Shown here: piece after piece, positions 10,401 through 18,504 of the stretch
How the letters are laid out: the number at the start of each line of letters is the position of its first letter
Numbering within the stretch: position 1 is the stretch's first letter
Assembly (NCBI RefSeq): GCF_014636295.1
Contig: NZ_BMEC01000013.1
Span: forward strand, 124,001 to 188,000
DNA from: Marivirga lumbricoides
Lineage (GTDB): Bacteria; Bacteroidota; Bacteroidia; Cytophagales; Cyclobacteriaceae
Direction: 5' to 3'
DNA length: 64,000 nt
Translations under genes and position numbers: made by a program
The notes under the pieces: generated by a model
The model's database searches: none
What the model saw: only the letters and a program-made list of their open reading frames with translations
Told to the model about the DNA's origin: nothing

Positions 10401-10895
10401 TTTTACCATAATCGGATAGCCGATTCTGTTGGCTTCTGAAAGTGCTGCTTCAGTATCAACTAAGTCTGTTTGGCTATCCTGTATAATGGGTACATTGGCC
10501 TTAATAGCAATATTTTTAGCCCTTACCTTATCTCCTAAAGATTGCATCACTTCAGGTTCAGGACCAATAAAAATGATTCCTTCTTCTTTACACCTTTTCG
10601 CCAAATTCACATTTTCAGACAAAAACCCATAACCGGGATGAATGGCATCTACCCCTTTATGTTTAGCTAGACTGATAATTTCTTCTATGTCCAGATAAGG
10701 CTTCAGTGGGTCATCATCCTTTCCTATTTGATAAGCCTCATCAGCCTTATAACGGTGGAGAGAATACCTGTCTTCAAAAGTATAAACCGCCACAGTTCTA
10801 ATTCTTAACTCAGAAGCAGCACGCAAAATACGGATGGCTATTTCTCCTCTGTTGGCAACTAAAATTTTATCTATCTCAAATAGTTCGGTTTGCAT
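7446..10895 (-). CDS. pyc: Pyruvate carboxylase
   Basis: The 1149-residue length is that of the single-chain enzyme, which uses ATP, bicarbonate and biotin to turn pyruvate into oxaloacetate and refills the TCA cycle. The domains are in the usual order. Biotin carboxylase spans about 1-460 (ILVANRGEIAIRILRAA, AAAGGGGRGMRVV, FIEVNPRIQVEHT). Carboxyltransferase spans about 530-830 (TDTTFRDAHQSLLATRMRT, metal-site phrase HLHTHDTS). The biotinyl domain is at the C-terminus, with the target lysine in VIEAMKMES (Lys1115). The gene is flanked by an intrinsic terminator and stands alone. No frameshift or missing key motif was seen. Confidence 0.97.
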   Translation of the reverse strand: MQTELFEIDKILVANRGEIAIRILRAASELRIRTVAVYTFEDRYSLHRYKADEAYQIGKDDDPLKPYLDIEEIISLAKHKGVDAIHPGYGFLSENVNLAKRCKEEGIIFIGPEPEVMQSLGDKVRAKNIAIKANVPIIQDSQTDLVDTEAALSEANRIGYPIMVKAAAGGGGRGMRVVRNDEDLKKSFSEAKNEAGNAFGDDTIFLEKYIEEPKHIEVQIMGDNYGNIVHLYERDCSVQRRFQKVVEIAPCVTLSQETKDKIYAYALAITREVNYNNVGTVEFLVDKQENVFFIEVNPRIQVEHTITEEITGIDIVRSQILIAKGHPLHDPRIFIKDQADIQCNGFAIQCRITTEDPEKGFKPDYGTIIAYRNAGGFGIRIDEGSSYPGVTISPFFDSMLVKISASGRTLKGTAQRLHRALREFRIRGVKTNIGFLENVISHPTFYSGECTVKFIDENPDLFEITKKFDRGTKTLRFLADVTVNGHPDAKSKDEAKVFRAPKIPDYDKYEPYPKGTKNKLVELGPEGFSQWLKDEKAIQYTDTTFRDAHQSLLATRMRTIDMLKVAEGYAKNNPQIFSMEVWGGATFDVCMRFLREDPWDRLAKFRRAIPNILLQMLLRGSNAVGYKAYPDNLIEEFIIKAADTGIDVFRIFDSLNWLEAMKVSIKTVREKTNSLAEASICYTGDILDPNQKKYTLDYYVDFAKQLESEGAHIIAIKDMAGLLKPYAAKELVAALKASVKLPIHLHTHDTSSIQSATYMQAIEAGVDVVDVALGSMSGLTSQPNFNSVASYMKGQERELQLDIDSLNSYSNYWEDVREFYYPFESGLKAGTAEVYDHEIPGGQYSNLRPQANALGLGHKFEEVKKNYALVNKLFGDLVKVTPSSKVVGDMALYMTSNNLTPEDILTKGKSLSFPESVVSLFRGELGQPVGGFPKALSEIILKGEKPFTNKPNAHLEPIDFEKEFQDFKKKFDKNRTELDLLSYLLYPKVYEEYYQHMQEYGDVWYIPTLAFFYGMKNGQELLVEIGEGKTIIIRLLFISAPNDEGMRTVSFELNGQTRRIQIKDNSAKVDKAVHQKVSAENEVGAPLQGRIAEIKVKPGDEVTENTPLFVIEAMKMESTITPPRAGTIKAVHLSAGEMVAQDDLVVSLE

Positions 10896-11033
10896 AGTTT
10901 GTTAATGGTAAGTAAAAAATGTTTTAAACGGGTTGTTTTAAAATCAGCATTAATATAGAAAGGACTTGTTGAAATGAGAAAAGTTTAGCGTTATAATATG
11001 AAAAATCATTATTCAAGGCATTTTTATCTTCCT

Positions 11034-11041
11034 ATATTTGC
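11034..11041 (+). promoter_or_regulatory. Candidate -7 promoter element for metG
   Basis: TATATTTG matches the TAnnTTTG -7 box of Bacteroidota housekeeping promoters and lies 16 bases before the metG ATG, which would give a very short 5' leader. No clear -33 TTG box at the right distance was found. Confidence 0.5.
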
Positions 11042-11056
11042 GACAAATATTGAAAC

Positions 11057-13123
11057 ATGACTTTAAAGAATTCCAGATATACCATTACGGCAGCTTTACC
11101 TTACGCTAATGGTCCTTTACATATTGGCCATATTGCAGGTGCTTATTTGCCTGCTGATATTTTTGTACGTTACCTTCGTTTAAGAGGAAAAGATGTGGCT
11201 TTTATGTGCGGAAGCGATGAGCATGGTGCTGCTATTACCATCAGAGCTAAAAAGGAAGGCATTACTCCTCAGGAAATTATTGATAAGTACCACGAACTTA
11301 ACAAGACTACTTTTGAAAAATTTGGTATTGGTTTCGATATGTACCATAGGACTTCTGCTCCTATTCACCACGAATTGTCTCAAGAGTTTTTTACTGATTT
11401 GTACAATAAAGGTGAGTTTGTAGAGCAGGAAAGTGAGCAATATTATGATGAAGAATTTAACCAGTTTCTGGCTGACAGATATATCACTGGTACCTGCCCT
11501 AAATGTGGCCATGATGGCGCCTATGGAGATCAGTGTGAAAAATGTGGAAGTTCGTTAAATGCAACAGACCTTATTAATCCAATCTCCACCTTAAGTGGAA
11601 AAAAACCTGTTTTACGCACTACAAAACACTGGTTTTTACCTTTGGACAAATACCAGGAATGGCTGGAAAAATGGTTAGTAGAAGGCAAAAAAGGTCAATG
11701 GAAACCTAATGTCTATGGCCAGTGCAGTTCCTGGTTAAAAGCAGGATTGCAGCCACGGGCCATGACGAGGGATTTGGACTGGGGCGTAGATGTTCCTTTA
11801 AAAGAAGCGGAAGGCAAAAAACTGTATGTATGGTTGGATGCCCCAATCGGCTATATTTCAGCCACCAAGCAGTGGGCACTGGATACAGGCAAAAACTGGG
11901 AAGACTATTGGAAAAAACAAGACAACCCTGAAGATGATTCTACCTTAATTCACTTTATAGGAAAAGATAATATCGTTTTTCATTGTATTATTTTCCCTGC
12001 CATTTTACATGCGCATGGTGGATATATTCTTCCTGACAATGTGCCAGCCAATGAATTCTTAAACCTTGAAGGTGATAAGCTTTCTACCAGCAGAAATTGG
12101 GCGGTATGGTTACATGAGTATTTGCAGGATTTTCCAGGCAAAGAAGATGTTTTACGCTATGCTTTGGCTGCAACTTTACCTGAAACTAAAGACAGTGAAT
12201 TTACCTGGAAAGATTTTCAGGCCAGAAATAACAGCGAGTTGGTGGCTATTTTTGGTAATTTCATTAATCGGGCTCTTGTTTTAACTCATAAATACTATGA
12301 AGGTGAAGTTCCGCAAAGGGGTGAGTTATTTGATTATGACGAAGAGGTTATAAAACAACTTGGCACTTATCCTGATTTAATTGAGGAGAAAATTGCCAGC
12401 TATAAGTTTAGGGAAGCCTTGGCACATATGATGGAATTTGCCCGTTTGGGTAATAAGTATTTGGCAGATACTGAGCCATGGAAATTACAAAAAGAAAATC
12501 CGGAGAGGGTAAAAACCATCATGAACCTGGCATTACAGATTGCCGCAAACCTAAGTATAGTTTGTGAGCCTTTCCTTCCTTTTACAGCCGATAAGTTGAG
12601 AGGAATGCTAAACATTAAAGCTTACGAATGGGATAAAGCAGGAAGTATAGATCTTTTGGAAGCCGGACATCAACTTAATAAAGCAGAATTATTATTTGAA
12701 AAAATAGAAGACGAAACAGTGGAGGAACAAATAAAAAAACTAGAGGATGCTAAAAAATCAAATGCATCAGAAAAGCCTAAAGTAGCACCTAAAAAAGAAG
12801 AAATCCAATTCGATGATTTCATGAAAATGGACATGAGAATCGGAACAGTTGTAGAAGCTGAAAAGGTGAAGAAATCTAATAAATTGTTAAAATTGACAAT
12901 AGATACAGGATTGGATAAACGTACCATTTTAAGTGGAATAGCCAAGCATTTTAGCGCAGAAGAAATGGTGGGTAAGCAAGTTACAGTACTTGTGAATTTG
13001 GCTCCAAGACCTATGATGGGTGAAGTATCTGAAGGCATGGTATTAATGGCTGAGGATTCAGAAGGAAATTTACAATTGCTACAGCCGGGAAATAAAGTAA
13101 ACCCTGGAAGTACAGTTTCGTAA
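11057..13123 (+). CDS. metG: Methionine--tRNA ligase with C-terminal tRNA-binding domain
   Basis: This 688-residue class I synthetase charges tRNA-Met. It shows the HIGH-type motif ([15 protein letters not shown]), a zinc knuckle with two Cys pairs ([18 protein letters not shown]), the KMSKS loop as DKLSTSR, and an anticodon-binding helical domain. A lysine-rich linker leads to a C-terminal EMAP/Trbp111-like OB fold ([20 protein letters not shown], about residues 590-688), which aids tRNA binding and dimer formation. The start at 11057 puts ATG directly before the conserved N-terminus ([13 protein letters not shown]). It is divergent from the pyruvate carboxylase gene. Confidence 0.97.
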   Translation: MTLKNSRYTITAALPYANGPLHIGHIAGAYLPADIFVRYLRLRGKDVAFMCGSDEHGAAITIRAKKEGITPQEIIDKYHELNKTTFEKFGIGFDMYHRTSAPIHHELSQEFFTDLYNKGEFVEQESEQYYDEEFNQFLADRYITGTCPKCGHDGAYGDQCEKCGSSLNATDLINPISTLSGKKPVLRTTKHWFLPLDKYQEWLEKWLVEGKKGQWKPNVYGQCSSWLKAGLQPRAMTRDLDWGVDVPLKEAEGKKLYVWLDAPIGYISATKQWALDTGKNWEDYWKKQDNPEDDSTLIHFIGKDNIVFHCIIFPAILHAHGGYILPDNVPANEFLNLEGDKLSTSRNWAVWLHEYLQDFPGKEDVLRYALAATLPETKDSEFTWKDFQARNNSELVAIFGNFINRALVLTHKYYEGEVPQRGELFDYDEEVIKQLGTYPDLIEEKIASYKFREALAHMMEFARLGNKYLADTEPWKLQKENPERVKTIMNLALQIAANLSIVCEPFLPFTADKLRGMLNIKAYEWDKAGSIDLLEAGHQLNKAELLFEKIEDETVEEQIKKLEDAKKSNASEKPKVAPKKEEIQFDDFMKMDMRIGTVVEAEKVKKSNKLLKLTIDTGLDKRTILSGIAKHFSAEEMVGKQVTVLVNLAPRPMMGEVSEGMVLMAEDSEGNLQLLQPGNKVNPGSTVS

Positions 13124-13188
13124 ATGGATGGAATTATATTAAGATATGAGTAGTGCGTAATGAGATTACTTCTCAATGCTAAATCGAT

Positions 13189-13845
13189 ATGACATTTCAA
13201 GAACTCGAAAATAAAATCAATCACTATCAGAAAGAGGGAATCAAATATTTCACTACCTCCTCTTTTCAATCACACAGCCTGGTGCTTTTGCATATGCTAA
13301 GCAGGGTTGATAAAAACATTCCTGTATATTTTATCAATACTGGCTATCATTTTCCGGAAACCGTGGCTTTTAGGGATCAGATAATGGCTGAGTTTGGTTT
13401 GACTAACCTTGTGGATTTAAAGCCTATCACTCCTAAAAACATGCAACGTGGTGCTGATGGCAAAATGTACTTCACTTCGGATCCGGATTATTGCTGTTAT
13501 CTTAACAAAACCCAGCCCATGGATACAGTTTTAATGAAGCATGATGTCTGGATCAATGGAGTGCGAGCCGATCAAAGTAAAACACGCTCTGCCATGAAGG
13601 TAGAACAAGCTGCTCCTCATGGCACTACGCGCCTCCACCCTATGCTGGACTGGAATTCCAAAATGGTGCATGATTACCGAAAGGAATATCAGCTTCCTGA
13701 CCATCCTCTGGAGGCAAAAGGTTATTTCAGTATTGGCTGTGAGCCCTGCACGCGTAAATTTGACCTGGATATGCAGGAAAGAGAATCGCGTTGGTACGGC
13801 ATGAATAAGACCGAGTGCGGATTACATACCGATTTGGTGAAATAA
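13189..13845 (+). CDS. cysH: Adenylyl-sulfate (APS/PAPS) reductase, iron-sulfur type
   Basis: A 218-residue member of the PAPS reductase family, which reduces activated sulfate to sulfite in cysteine biosynthesis. The nucleotide-binding loop reads TTSSFQSHSLVLLH and the C-terminal catalytic cysteine is in TECGLH (Cys210). Two Cys pairs are present (DPDYCCYLNK and GCEPCTRK). This pattern marks the 4Fe-4S subgroup that mainly uses APS rather than PAPS. No other sulfate-assimilation gene lies next to it here, which is unusual because cysD/cysN often adjoin it. It begins 65 bases after metG on the same strand. Confidence 0.9.
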   Translation: MTFQELENKINHYQKEGIKYFTTSSFQSHSLVLLHMLSRVDKNIPVYFINTGYHFPETVAFRDQIMAEFGLTNLVDLKPITPKNMQRGADGKMYFTSDPDYCCYLNKTQPMDTVLMKHDVWINGVRADQSKTRSAMKVEQAAPHGTTRLHPMLDWNSKMVHDYRKEYQLPDHPLEAKGYFSIGCEPCTRKFDLDMQERESRWYGMNKTECGLHTDLVK

Positions 13846-13981
13846 GTATAACCACTAATACTTTATATTAACAACTCCTACGGAAACTAAAATTAACTCA
13901 AAAGCTTTATACATGCATATATTGACTTTTTTATTAAAATTATAAATGGAATAGAATTCATATGGCCATAATTGATTCATA

Positions 13982-15511
13982 CTATTTCAAAGCGTAAATA
14001 TGTAAAACTTCATAATTTCTTTCAGATGAAAGAAAAGGATTAGGCCGGAAATATAAGTTATTATTTTCGTCAACTTTAACAAAATCGCCCATCTCCGTTA
14101 CATCCTGTTGAAATTGTAATATTCCACTATGATCCATTACCACTAAATACTTTTTATTATTATTTACCAAAAACTCTTCAAACCCATTTTGACGTGACTG
14201 GTTATTTGGAAACTCAGCCTTTAATTCATCCTCTGATACACCTAAACTATAAACTAAATATATAAAACCCTGATTAACAGATAAAGCTTCGATAACACTA
14301 TTTTCATATAAATAATCATAACTTTTTGGTTTTTGATTATAATCTGTACCTAATGGAGGTTTTCTTTCTAAATATGATAAATCAATATAGTCTATTTCAG
14401 TTGGTGTTTTTAGACTTAGCTTGAAAATTTTGCTATCTAATTCATAGGTAAAGTATAAGGTATCTTCGTAAAAATCAGAAAAGGTAGTAAACTGAAAATC
14501 AAAATACTCCTCATCATTTAAATAGATACTTTCAGTTGGAAAACCAATTAAAGGCAATGTAACACCTTCCTTAAGATTAATTTTAAAGTAATGATAGTGA
14601 TTTTCGTAATAAGCTTTTTGGGTTCTTTCTCCCTCCAAATAACTAAGGTTCGCTATTATAGTTCCCTCTTCAATAATATGAAGATTATTATTATCAACTT
14701 TAGAAACAAATAAAAACTGTATAGAATCCAATTTGTGAGAGTTAAGCATTTCACCCTTAAAATCATAAGAATTTAAAACGCCAACACCTAATGCATAAAT
14801 TACAGAATCGAAAATAGATGCATTGATTAAGATTTCTCCAAAACTTTTAGGCCCCTCTACAGGTAAATGAAATGAGACCTGTCTATTACCTTTGAAATCA
14901 TATACCTTAAATTTTCTTTCACTATAATCCCAATACAGTAAAAGTTCATCAGTACTATTTGCAAAATGAAAATTTGAAATTTCCTTTATTTGAATAGAAT
15001 CTACTAAATATAATTTTCTTACATTTTTGTCATTTATTTTATTTCCCTTTTTGGAAGTGCAAGAGTAAAATAAAATAAAAAATATAATAAAACTCTTAAT
15101 ATTAACTTTAATTTTAAATAATACAATCATTCCTATACCTAAAATTATACCGTTCAATAAAATATGCTGCTCAATAGATAAAAACTCAAATACCCCTGCA
15201 CAAGAGCATGGTCTAGATTGACTTAATCTTAGTAATAAGATTAAATATATTGTGTAATTTAACATTAAAAATACTGAAAGGATAACGCCTGTATCTCTAT
15301 ACTTTGGAATTAATATAAGAAGAAGTATAATTATTAATGCGATTGGATTAATTAGACTAATTTCCTCAATATAGGATTGAGAAAGTATTGATGATTGATA
15401 TAATGAGTTGATAAATTCATCCTTCCTGAGCATTTGTTTAAATATCGCTACTAGAAAAAGAAAAGAAATCAACAAAGTATACACATTCTTAACTGTAGCT
15501 GCCCTCTTCAT
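13982..15511 (-). CDS. MauE-like membrane domain fused to a propeller-like exported domain
   Basis: A 509-residue two-part protein. Residues 1-135 form about four membrane helices with the motif RPCSCAG (Cys102, Cys104) and LSIEQHILLNG, as in MauE/DoxX-type redox-associated membrane proteins. Then comes a second lipoprotein-like export signal (SFIIFFILFYSC, Cys151) and about 350 extracytoplasmic residues with strand pairs (YWDYSERKFKVYDFKGN, VYALGVGVLNSYDFKGE) that resemble the six-bladed propeller lipoproteins found beside short peptide genes in Bacteroidota. An internal ATG (Met128) could start the second part as a separate lipoprotein. The gene abuts the preceding one (stop and start adjacent) and is AT-rich compared with its surroundings. 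The exact family names are my inference from motifs. Confidence 0.65.
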   Translation of the reverse strand: MKRAATVKNVYTLLISFLFLVAIFKQMLRKDEFINSLYQSSILSQSYIEEISLINPIALIIILLLILIPKYRDTGVILSVFLMLNYTIYLILLLRLSQSRPCSCAGVFEFLSIEQHILLNGIILGIGMIVLFKIKVNIKSFIIFFILFYSCTSKKGNKINDKNVRKLYLVDSIQIKEISNFHFANSTDELLLYWDYSERKFKVYDFKGNRQVSFHLPVEGPKSFGEILINASIFDSVIYALGVGVLNSYDFKGEMLNSHKLDSIQFLFVSKVDNNNLHIIEEGTIIANLSYLEGERTQKAYYENHYHYFKINLKEGVTLPLIGFPTESIYLNDEEYFDFQFTTFSDFYEDTLYFTYELDSKIFKLSLKTPTEIDYIDLSYLERKPPLGTDYNQKPKSYDYLYENSVIEALSVNQGFIYLVYSLGVSEDELKAEFPNNQSRQNGFEEFLVNNNKKYLVVMDHSGILQFQQDVTEMGDFVKVDENNNLYFRPNPFLSSERNYEVLHIYALK

Positions 15512-16420
15512 TTACTTAGATTTACCTATTACTATGTTTTTATTAAATGTGATATAAAATAAGCTATCATTTTCCATGGCAAAAAAAGTAGCCATATAGC
15601 CAAGAGTATCTCTTTTTACTTTTAAACTATATAAATATTTTCCATTATTTTTGAGATCATAAACATCAAATGCCTTGTGATTTACATCATCCCTTATATT
15701 TGATAAGACAACAAGTTTATCTTGATATATTGAAGCAGATGAATTTATAACCATGGAACTTGCAGCACGCCTTCTGTACCTACTAGATACAATTACCTTG
15801 GGTACACCTGAATTATCGATGGTATTGAATCTAAATTTAAAATCGCCTTTCATATCAAATATAAAAACTAGACTTCCAAACATAGAAATGTAAGCAAAGT
15901 AATCTTCAGAAGCACAATAAAAACCTTCTAGCGCATAATCCGAATTCTGAATAATAGTATCCGTTTTTTTATTCAATAATCTATTATTCTTATCCAAGAA
16001 ATAAAAGCTTTCATTTGCTAAATCATCATAAGGAGCTCCTCGTAAATGAAAAGTATTATTTAAAAAAATAATTGAACTGATATTCATATTTAGAGAAGTA
16101 TCCGGAACTTTAATTAGTAAGCTTCTATTTAAATCGAACTCATTTAGTTCTGTTAATTTTGATTTATTTAAAAATTGAATTGAATCATTCACTTTTAGCT
16201 CTATTAAGTTACTTTCTTTATTAAAAAGAACTTTTTGGATAATAGATTTATATTTATTTGAATTATTTTCATCATAAACTATATCAGATATAAATACACG
16301 TTTAAGATTTGGGTTAACCTGATTATTATTATTTTGACTCCCCTCAAGGACGAAAGTGAAAACTGCAACAATCGTTAATATAACTAATGAAGCTACAATA
16401 GTATTCTTTGAAAATTTCAT
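15512..16420 (-). CDS. Membrane-anchored propeller-like protein of the peptide island
   Basis: A 302-residue protein with an N-terminal signal anchor (TIVASLVILTIVAVFTFVL) and an extracytoplasmic domain of repeated beta strands (FYFLDKNNRLLNKK, LVFIFDMKGDFKFRF, FDVYDLKNNGKYLYSLKV). This fits a small beta-propeller, but no Pfam family can be named with confidence. The strand phrases resemble those of the fusion protein encoded immediately downstream (1-base spacing), so the two probably diverged from one another or act as partners. The start lies only 12 bases after an intrinsic terminator that follows the short peptide gene, so expression probably depends on readthrough. Confidence 0.55.
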   Translation of the reverse strand: MKFSKNTIVASLVILTIVAVFTFVLEGSQNNNNQVNPNLKRVFISDIVYDENNSNKYKSIIQKVLFNKESNLIELKVNDSIQFLNKSKLTELNEFDLNRSLLIKVPDTSLNMNISSIIFLNNTFHLRGAPYDDLANESFYFLDKNNRLLNKKTDTIIQNSDYALEGFYCASEDYFAYISMFGSLVFIFDMKGDFKFRFNTIDNSGVPKVIVSSRYRRRAASSMVINSSASIYQDKLVVLSNIRDDVNHKAFDVYDLKNNGKYLYSLKVKRDTLGYMATFFAMENDSLFYITFNKNIVIGKSK

Positions 16421-16431
16421 ATCAAAAATCT

Positions 16432-16460
16432 AAAAAAAGGCGCAGATTAACTACGCCTTT
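16432..16460 (-). terminator. Intrinsic terminator just behind the Cys-rich peptide gene
   Basis: On the minus strand AAAGGCG and CGCCTTT pair around an 11-base loop, with seven T overlapping and following the second arm. It lies 13 bases after the peptide stop and directly before the next gene, so it would make the peptide message far more abundant than the downstream operon. The second peptide island has the same arrangement (57912-57944). Confidence 0.75.
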
Positions 16461-16472
16461 AATATTACTAAC

Positions 16473-16637
16473 TCATTCAGTAATTTCAATCGATCTGGTC
16501 ATATAGTAGGTAGAGCCTTCTTTAGTACAGCATTTGGTTTCCCCTCCACCACATTCAGTAACACCACAAGCTAAAGCAACTGAGTAGCTACCTAATGCTA
16601 AAACACTACCAATTAAGAAAATTTTAATTTTTTTCAT
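16473..16637 (-). CDS. Short exported cysteine-rich peptide precursor (54 residues)
   Basis: An open frame from ATG at 16637 to TGA at 16473. It starts with a Lys-rich n-region and a hydrophobic core (MKKIKIFLIGSVLALGSYS) ending in VALA, then CGVTECGGGETKCCTKEG with four cysteines (24, 29, 36, 37) and a short polar tail. Signal peptidase I cleavage after ALA is likely; lipid attachment at Cys24 is possible, but the lipobox is poor. The size and layout recall the NVEALA-type short peptides of Bacteroidota that neighbour propeller lipoproteins, although that motif itself is absent. An intrinsic terminator follows directly. It could be a secreted signal, bacteriocin-like or structural peptide. 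Confidence 0.7.
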   Translation of the reverse strand: MKKIKIFLIGSVLALGSYSVALACGVTECGGGETKCCTKEGSTYYMTRSIEITE

Positions 16638-16670
16638 GATTTTACATTTTTAAAGTTAAAACATATTAAG

Positions 16671-16680
16671 TGTGATCACA
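16671..16680. promoter_or_regulatory. Palindrome upstream of the Cys-rich peptide gene
   Basis: TGTGATCACA is a perfect 10-base palindrome 34 bases upstream of the peptide start, in the likely promoter region. Its half-site resembles the TGTGA recognised by CRP/FNR-family proteins, but the usual spacer is missing. The regulator could also be the LuxR-type protein encoded next door. Function is inferred only. Confidence 0.35.
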
Positions 16681-16711
16681 TCAGTAAATTTAGTATGAGA
16701 AGTTCTGAAAT

Positions 16712-16744
16712 CTCTCACCCCTTGGGGGGAGATTGGGGGGAGTT
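16712..16744. repeat. Dispersed G-rich repeat overlapping a gene end
   Basis: The sequence CACCCCTTGGGGGGAGATTG and its G-run continuation is of the kind scattered between genes in Bacteroidota genomes; similar C/G-run elements occur at about 50090-50110, 60020-60130 and 60380-60410 in this window. Here it forms the last codons of the LuxR-type gene (NSPQSPPKG). Confidence 0.5.
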
Positions 16745-16993
16745 TCCATATATACGGATTGACTCTTCGGCTAGTAAAGTCATAATGAATTTCCTAAACT
16801 CCAATTTCCCTTTCAACCCTAGCTTATTAATAATATTTTTGCGATGTGTTTTCACTGTCTCTATACCAATAAAAAGTTTATCACTAATTTCCTGGCAACT
16901 TCTTCCCTTTTTCACTTCTTTTAATATTTCCAGTTCTCTAAAAGTCAGTTGGCTTAAAACATAATTATTTTTCGAGGAGGATTCAGGGGACAT
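16715..16993 (-). CDS. Stand-alone LuxR-type DNA-binding protein
   Basis: A 92-residue protein that is almost only a GerE/LuxR helix-turn-helix: LTFRELEILKEVKKGRSCQE, ISDKLFIGIETVKTHRKNII, NKLGLKGKLEFRKF. There is no receiver or ligand-binding domain, so it resembles single-domain LuxR regulators. It lies 78 bases upstream of the Cys-rich peptide gene on the same strand and is the obvious candidate regulator of that island. The last ten residues come from a G-rich dispersed repeat, so the original C-terminus was probably altered by the repeat's insertion. Confidence 0.8.
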   Translation of the reverse strand: MSPESSSKNNYVLSQLTFRELEILKEVKKGRSCQEISDKLFIGIETVKTHRKNIINKLGLKGKLEFRKFIMTLLAEESIRIYGNSPQSPPKG

Positions 16994-17121
16994 AATTATA
17001 AGGTTTTGATTAACAGTTAACTAACATATTAATTTTTATCGATATATCAAAACTGTTCATAATTTTTCCGAAGAGAATAAAACTAAACTCTTAGCATCTT
17101 TCATTACAGTTTTGCTTAACT

Positions 17122-17129
17122 TACTTTTG
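17122..17129 (+). promoter_or_regulatory. Candidate -7 element for the epimerase gene
   Basis: TACTTTTG fits the TAnnTTTG consensus, 31 bases before the ATG of the epimerase gene. A convincing -33 element was not found. Confidence 0.4.
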
Positions 17130-17160
17130 CTGAATAATAGAATTAGCGGAAACTTTAGGA

Positions 17161-18090
17161 ATGAAAAATATATTAATTACAGGTGGTGCAGGCTATATTG
17201 GTTCAGCATTGGTTTCAAGCCTTTTGCCAATAGAAGAAGTAAGTAAAATTGTTATTTACGATAACCTCAGCAGAGATAACTACCACTTCTTTTTAGGCCA
17301 TAAACTTCCCAATGCAGAAAAAATAAAATTTGTGAATGGTGAATTGCTCGATACAAGAAAGTTGGGGAAAGCTTTAAAAGGTATTGATACAGTGATTCAT
17401 TTGGCAGCCAAAGTGACTACACCGTTTGCCGATGCAGACCCTCATTACTTTGAACAGGTAAACCATTGGGGAACAGCAGAATTGGTTTATGCAGTAGAAG
17501 AATCTGATGTTAAAAAATTTATTTATTCCAGTAGCGTATCTGTATATGGCGCTTCTACTCAATTGATTGAAGAAGGACAGCCAGTTAATCCACGGACTAT
17601 TTATGGCATCTCTAAAATGCGAGGGGAAGAACACGTGGCCAGGCTTTTGGAGAAAATGAATACACAAATTTTGCGTTTAGGAAATGTGTATGGCTACGCT
17701 CATGCTGTTCGATTCGATGCTGTAATCAATAGATTCATGTTCGATGCCAACTATAATGGTAGAATTGCCATTAATGGAGATGGAAAACAGCACAGACCTT
17801 TTATTTCTATAGATAGGCTAAGCAATATTTTGCAACAAGTAACCCTCTCTGAAAAAGTACCTTCCGGCTATTATAATGTGGTAGATAATAACTTACAAGT
17901 ATTGGATGTGGTAGATGTTTTGAAAGAATTGTATCCTGAAATGGAATTTACTTTCATCAATCAGCATTTGAAGCTTAGGGAATTGCTGGTAGATAGAAAA
18001 ACAGCGTTAATGGATTATATTAACTATCCAAATGGAGAAAATTCTTTAAAAGCAGATTTAGCCAAGTTCAAAGAACATTTGAGGTTTTAG
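17161..18090 (+). CDS. NAD-dependent sugar epimerase/dehydratase (extended SDR)
   Basis: A 309-residue Rossmann-fold protein with the N-terminal dinucleotide motif ITGGAGYIGSALVSSL, the catalytic Ser region FIYSSSVSVYGAS and the Tyr-x-x-x-Lys pair in YGISKMRGEEHV. These are the marks of extended short-chain dehydrogenases that act on nucleotide sugars, such as UDP-glucose 4-epimerase relatives. The exact substrate cannot be told from the sequence. A small membrane protein gene follows after 20 bases and may be co-transcribed. Confidence 0.85.
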   Translation: MKNILITGGAGYIGSALVSSLLPIEEVSKIVIYDNLSRDNYHFFLGHKLPNAEKIKFVNGELLDTRKLGKALKGIDTVIHLAAKVTTPFADADPHYFEQVNHWGTAELVYAVEESDVKKFIYSSSVSVYGASTQLIEEGQPVNPRTIYGISKMRGEEHVARLLEKMNTQILRLGNVYGYAHAVRFDAVINRFMFDANYNGRIAINGDGKQHRPFISIDRLSNILQQVTLSEKVPSGYYNVVDNNLQVLDVVDVLKELYPEMEFTFINQHLKLRELLVDRKTALMDYINYPNGENSLKADLAKFKEHLRF

Positions 18091-18110
18091 ATCCACAACT
18101 TTAGTAAGGT

Positions 18111-18503
18111 ATGAAAAAATATTTCCTGATTGGCGTCTTTCTTATCATAGCACTCATGATTTATAGCATGTTCTCAGAAAAGAACATCCATGATTTAGAA
18201 GGTGGTTTTAAAGAGGTAGCCTATACCAGAAATGAGAATAATACTGGTCCGGTGGTAAGGATTTACGCATTTACTGTCGAAGACACACTTTGGAATAACA
18301 TTTCACAACATGCCGAACTACTTCCACACACTAAATATGGTACAACAGAAGCTTACTATTTTTTAGCAAAGGGTAAATATCCCAGCGAAATTAGCTTGAA
18401 TGAAAAAAGGTTTGATCCTCAATTTAAAAAGTATTGTATCGCAAAATCGGTTACAGACGGACAGGGAAGAACTACGTTAAACCGCTTCCCGTTCCGTGAA
18501 TAA
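18111..18503 (+). CDS. Small exported or membrane-anchored protein, unknown function
   Basis: A 130-residue protein with an N-terminal hydrophobic segment (YFLIGVFLIIALMIYSMF) and an extracytoplasmic domain of about 100 residues containing EVAYTRNENNTGPVVRIYAF and TTEAYYFLAKGKYP. I do not recognise the family. It lies 20 bases after the epimerase gene and converges with the flavin reductase gene, the two stop codons being one base apart. Confidence 0.6.
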   Translation: MKKYFLIGVFLIIALMIYSMFSEKNIHDLEGGFKEVAYTRNENNTGPVVRIYAFTVEDTLWNNISQHAELLPHTKYGTTEAYYFLAKGKYPSEISLNEKRFDPQFKKYCIAKSVTDGQGRTTLNRFPFRE

Positions 18504-18504
18504 T

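Noticed and set aside
12670-13269. 199-codon minus-strand frame across the metG end
   Set aside because: It is antisense to the conserved tRNA-binding domain of metG and to the start of cysH, and has no family features.
16671-16680. Genuine CRP site
   Set aside because: The half-sites are fused without the 6-base spacer of a CRP site, so only a general palindrome is reported.
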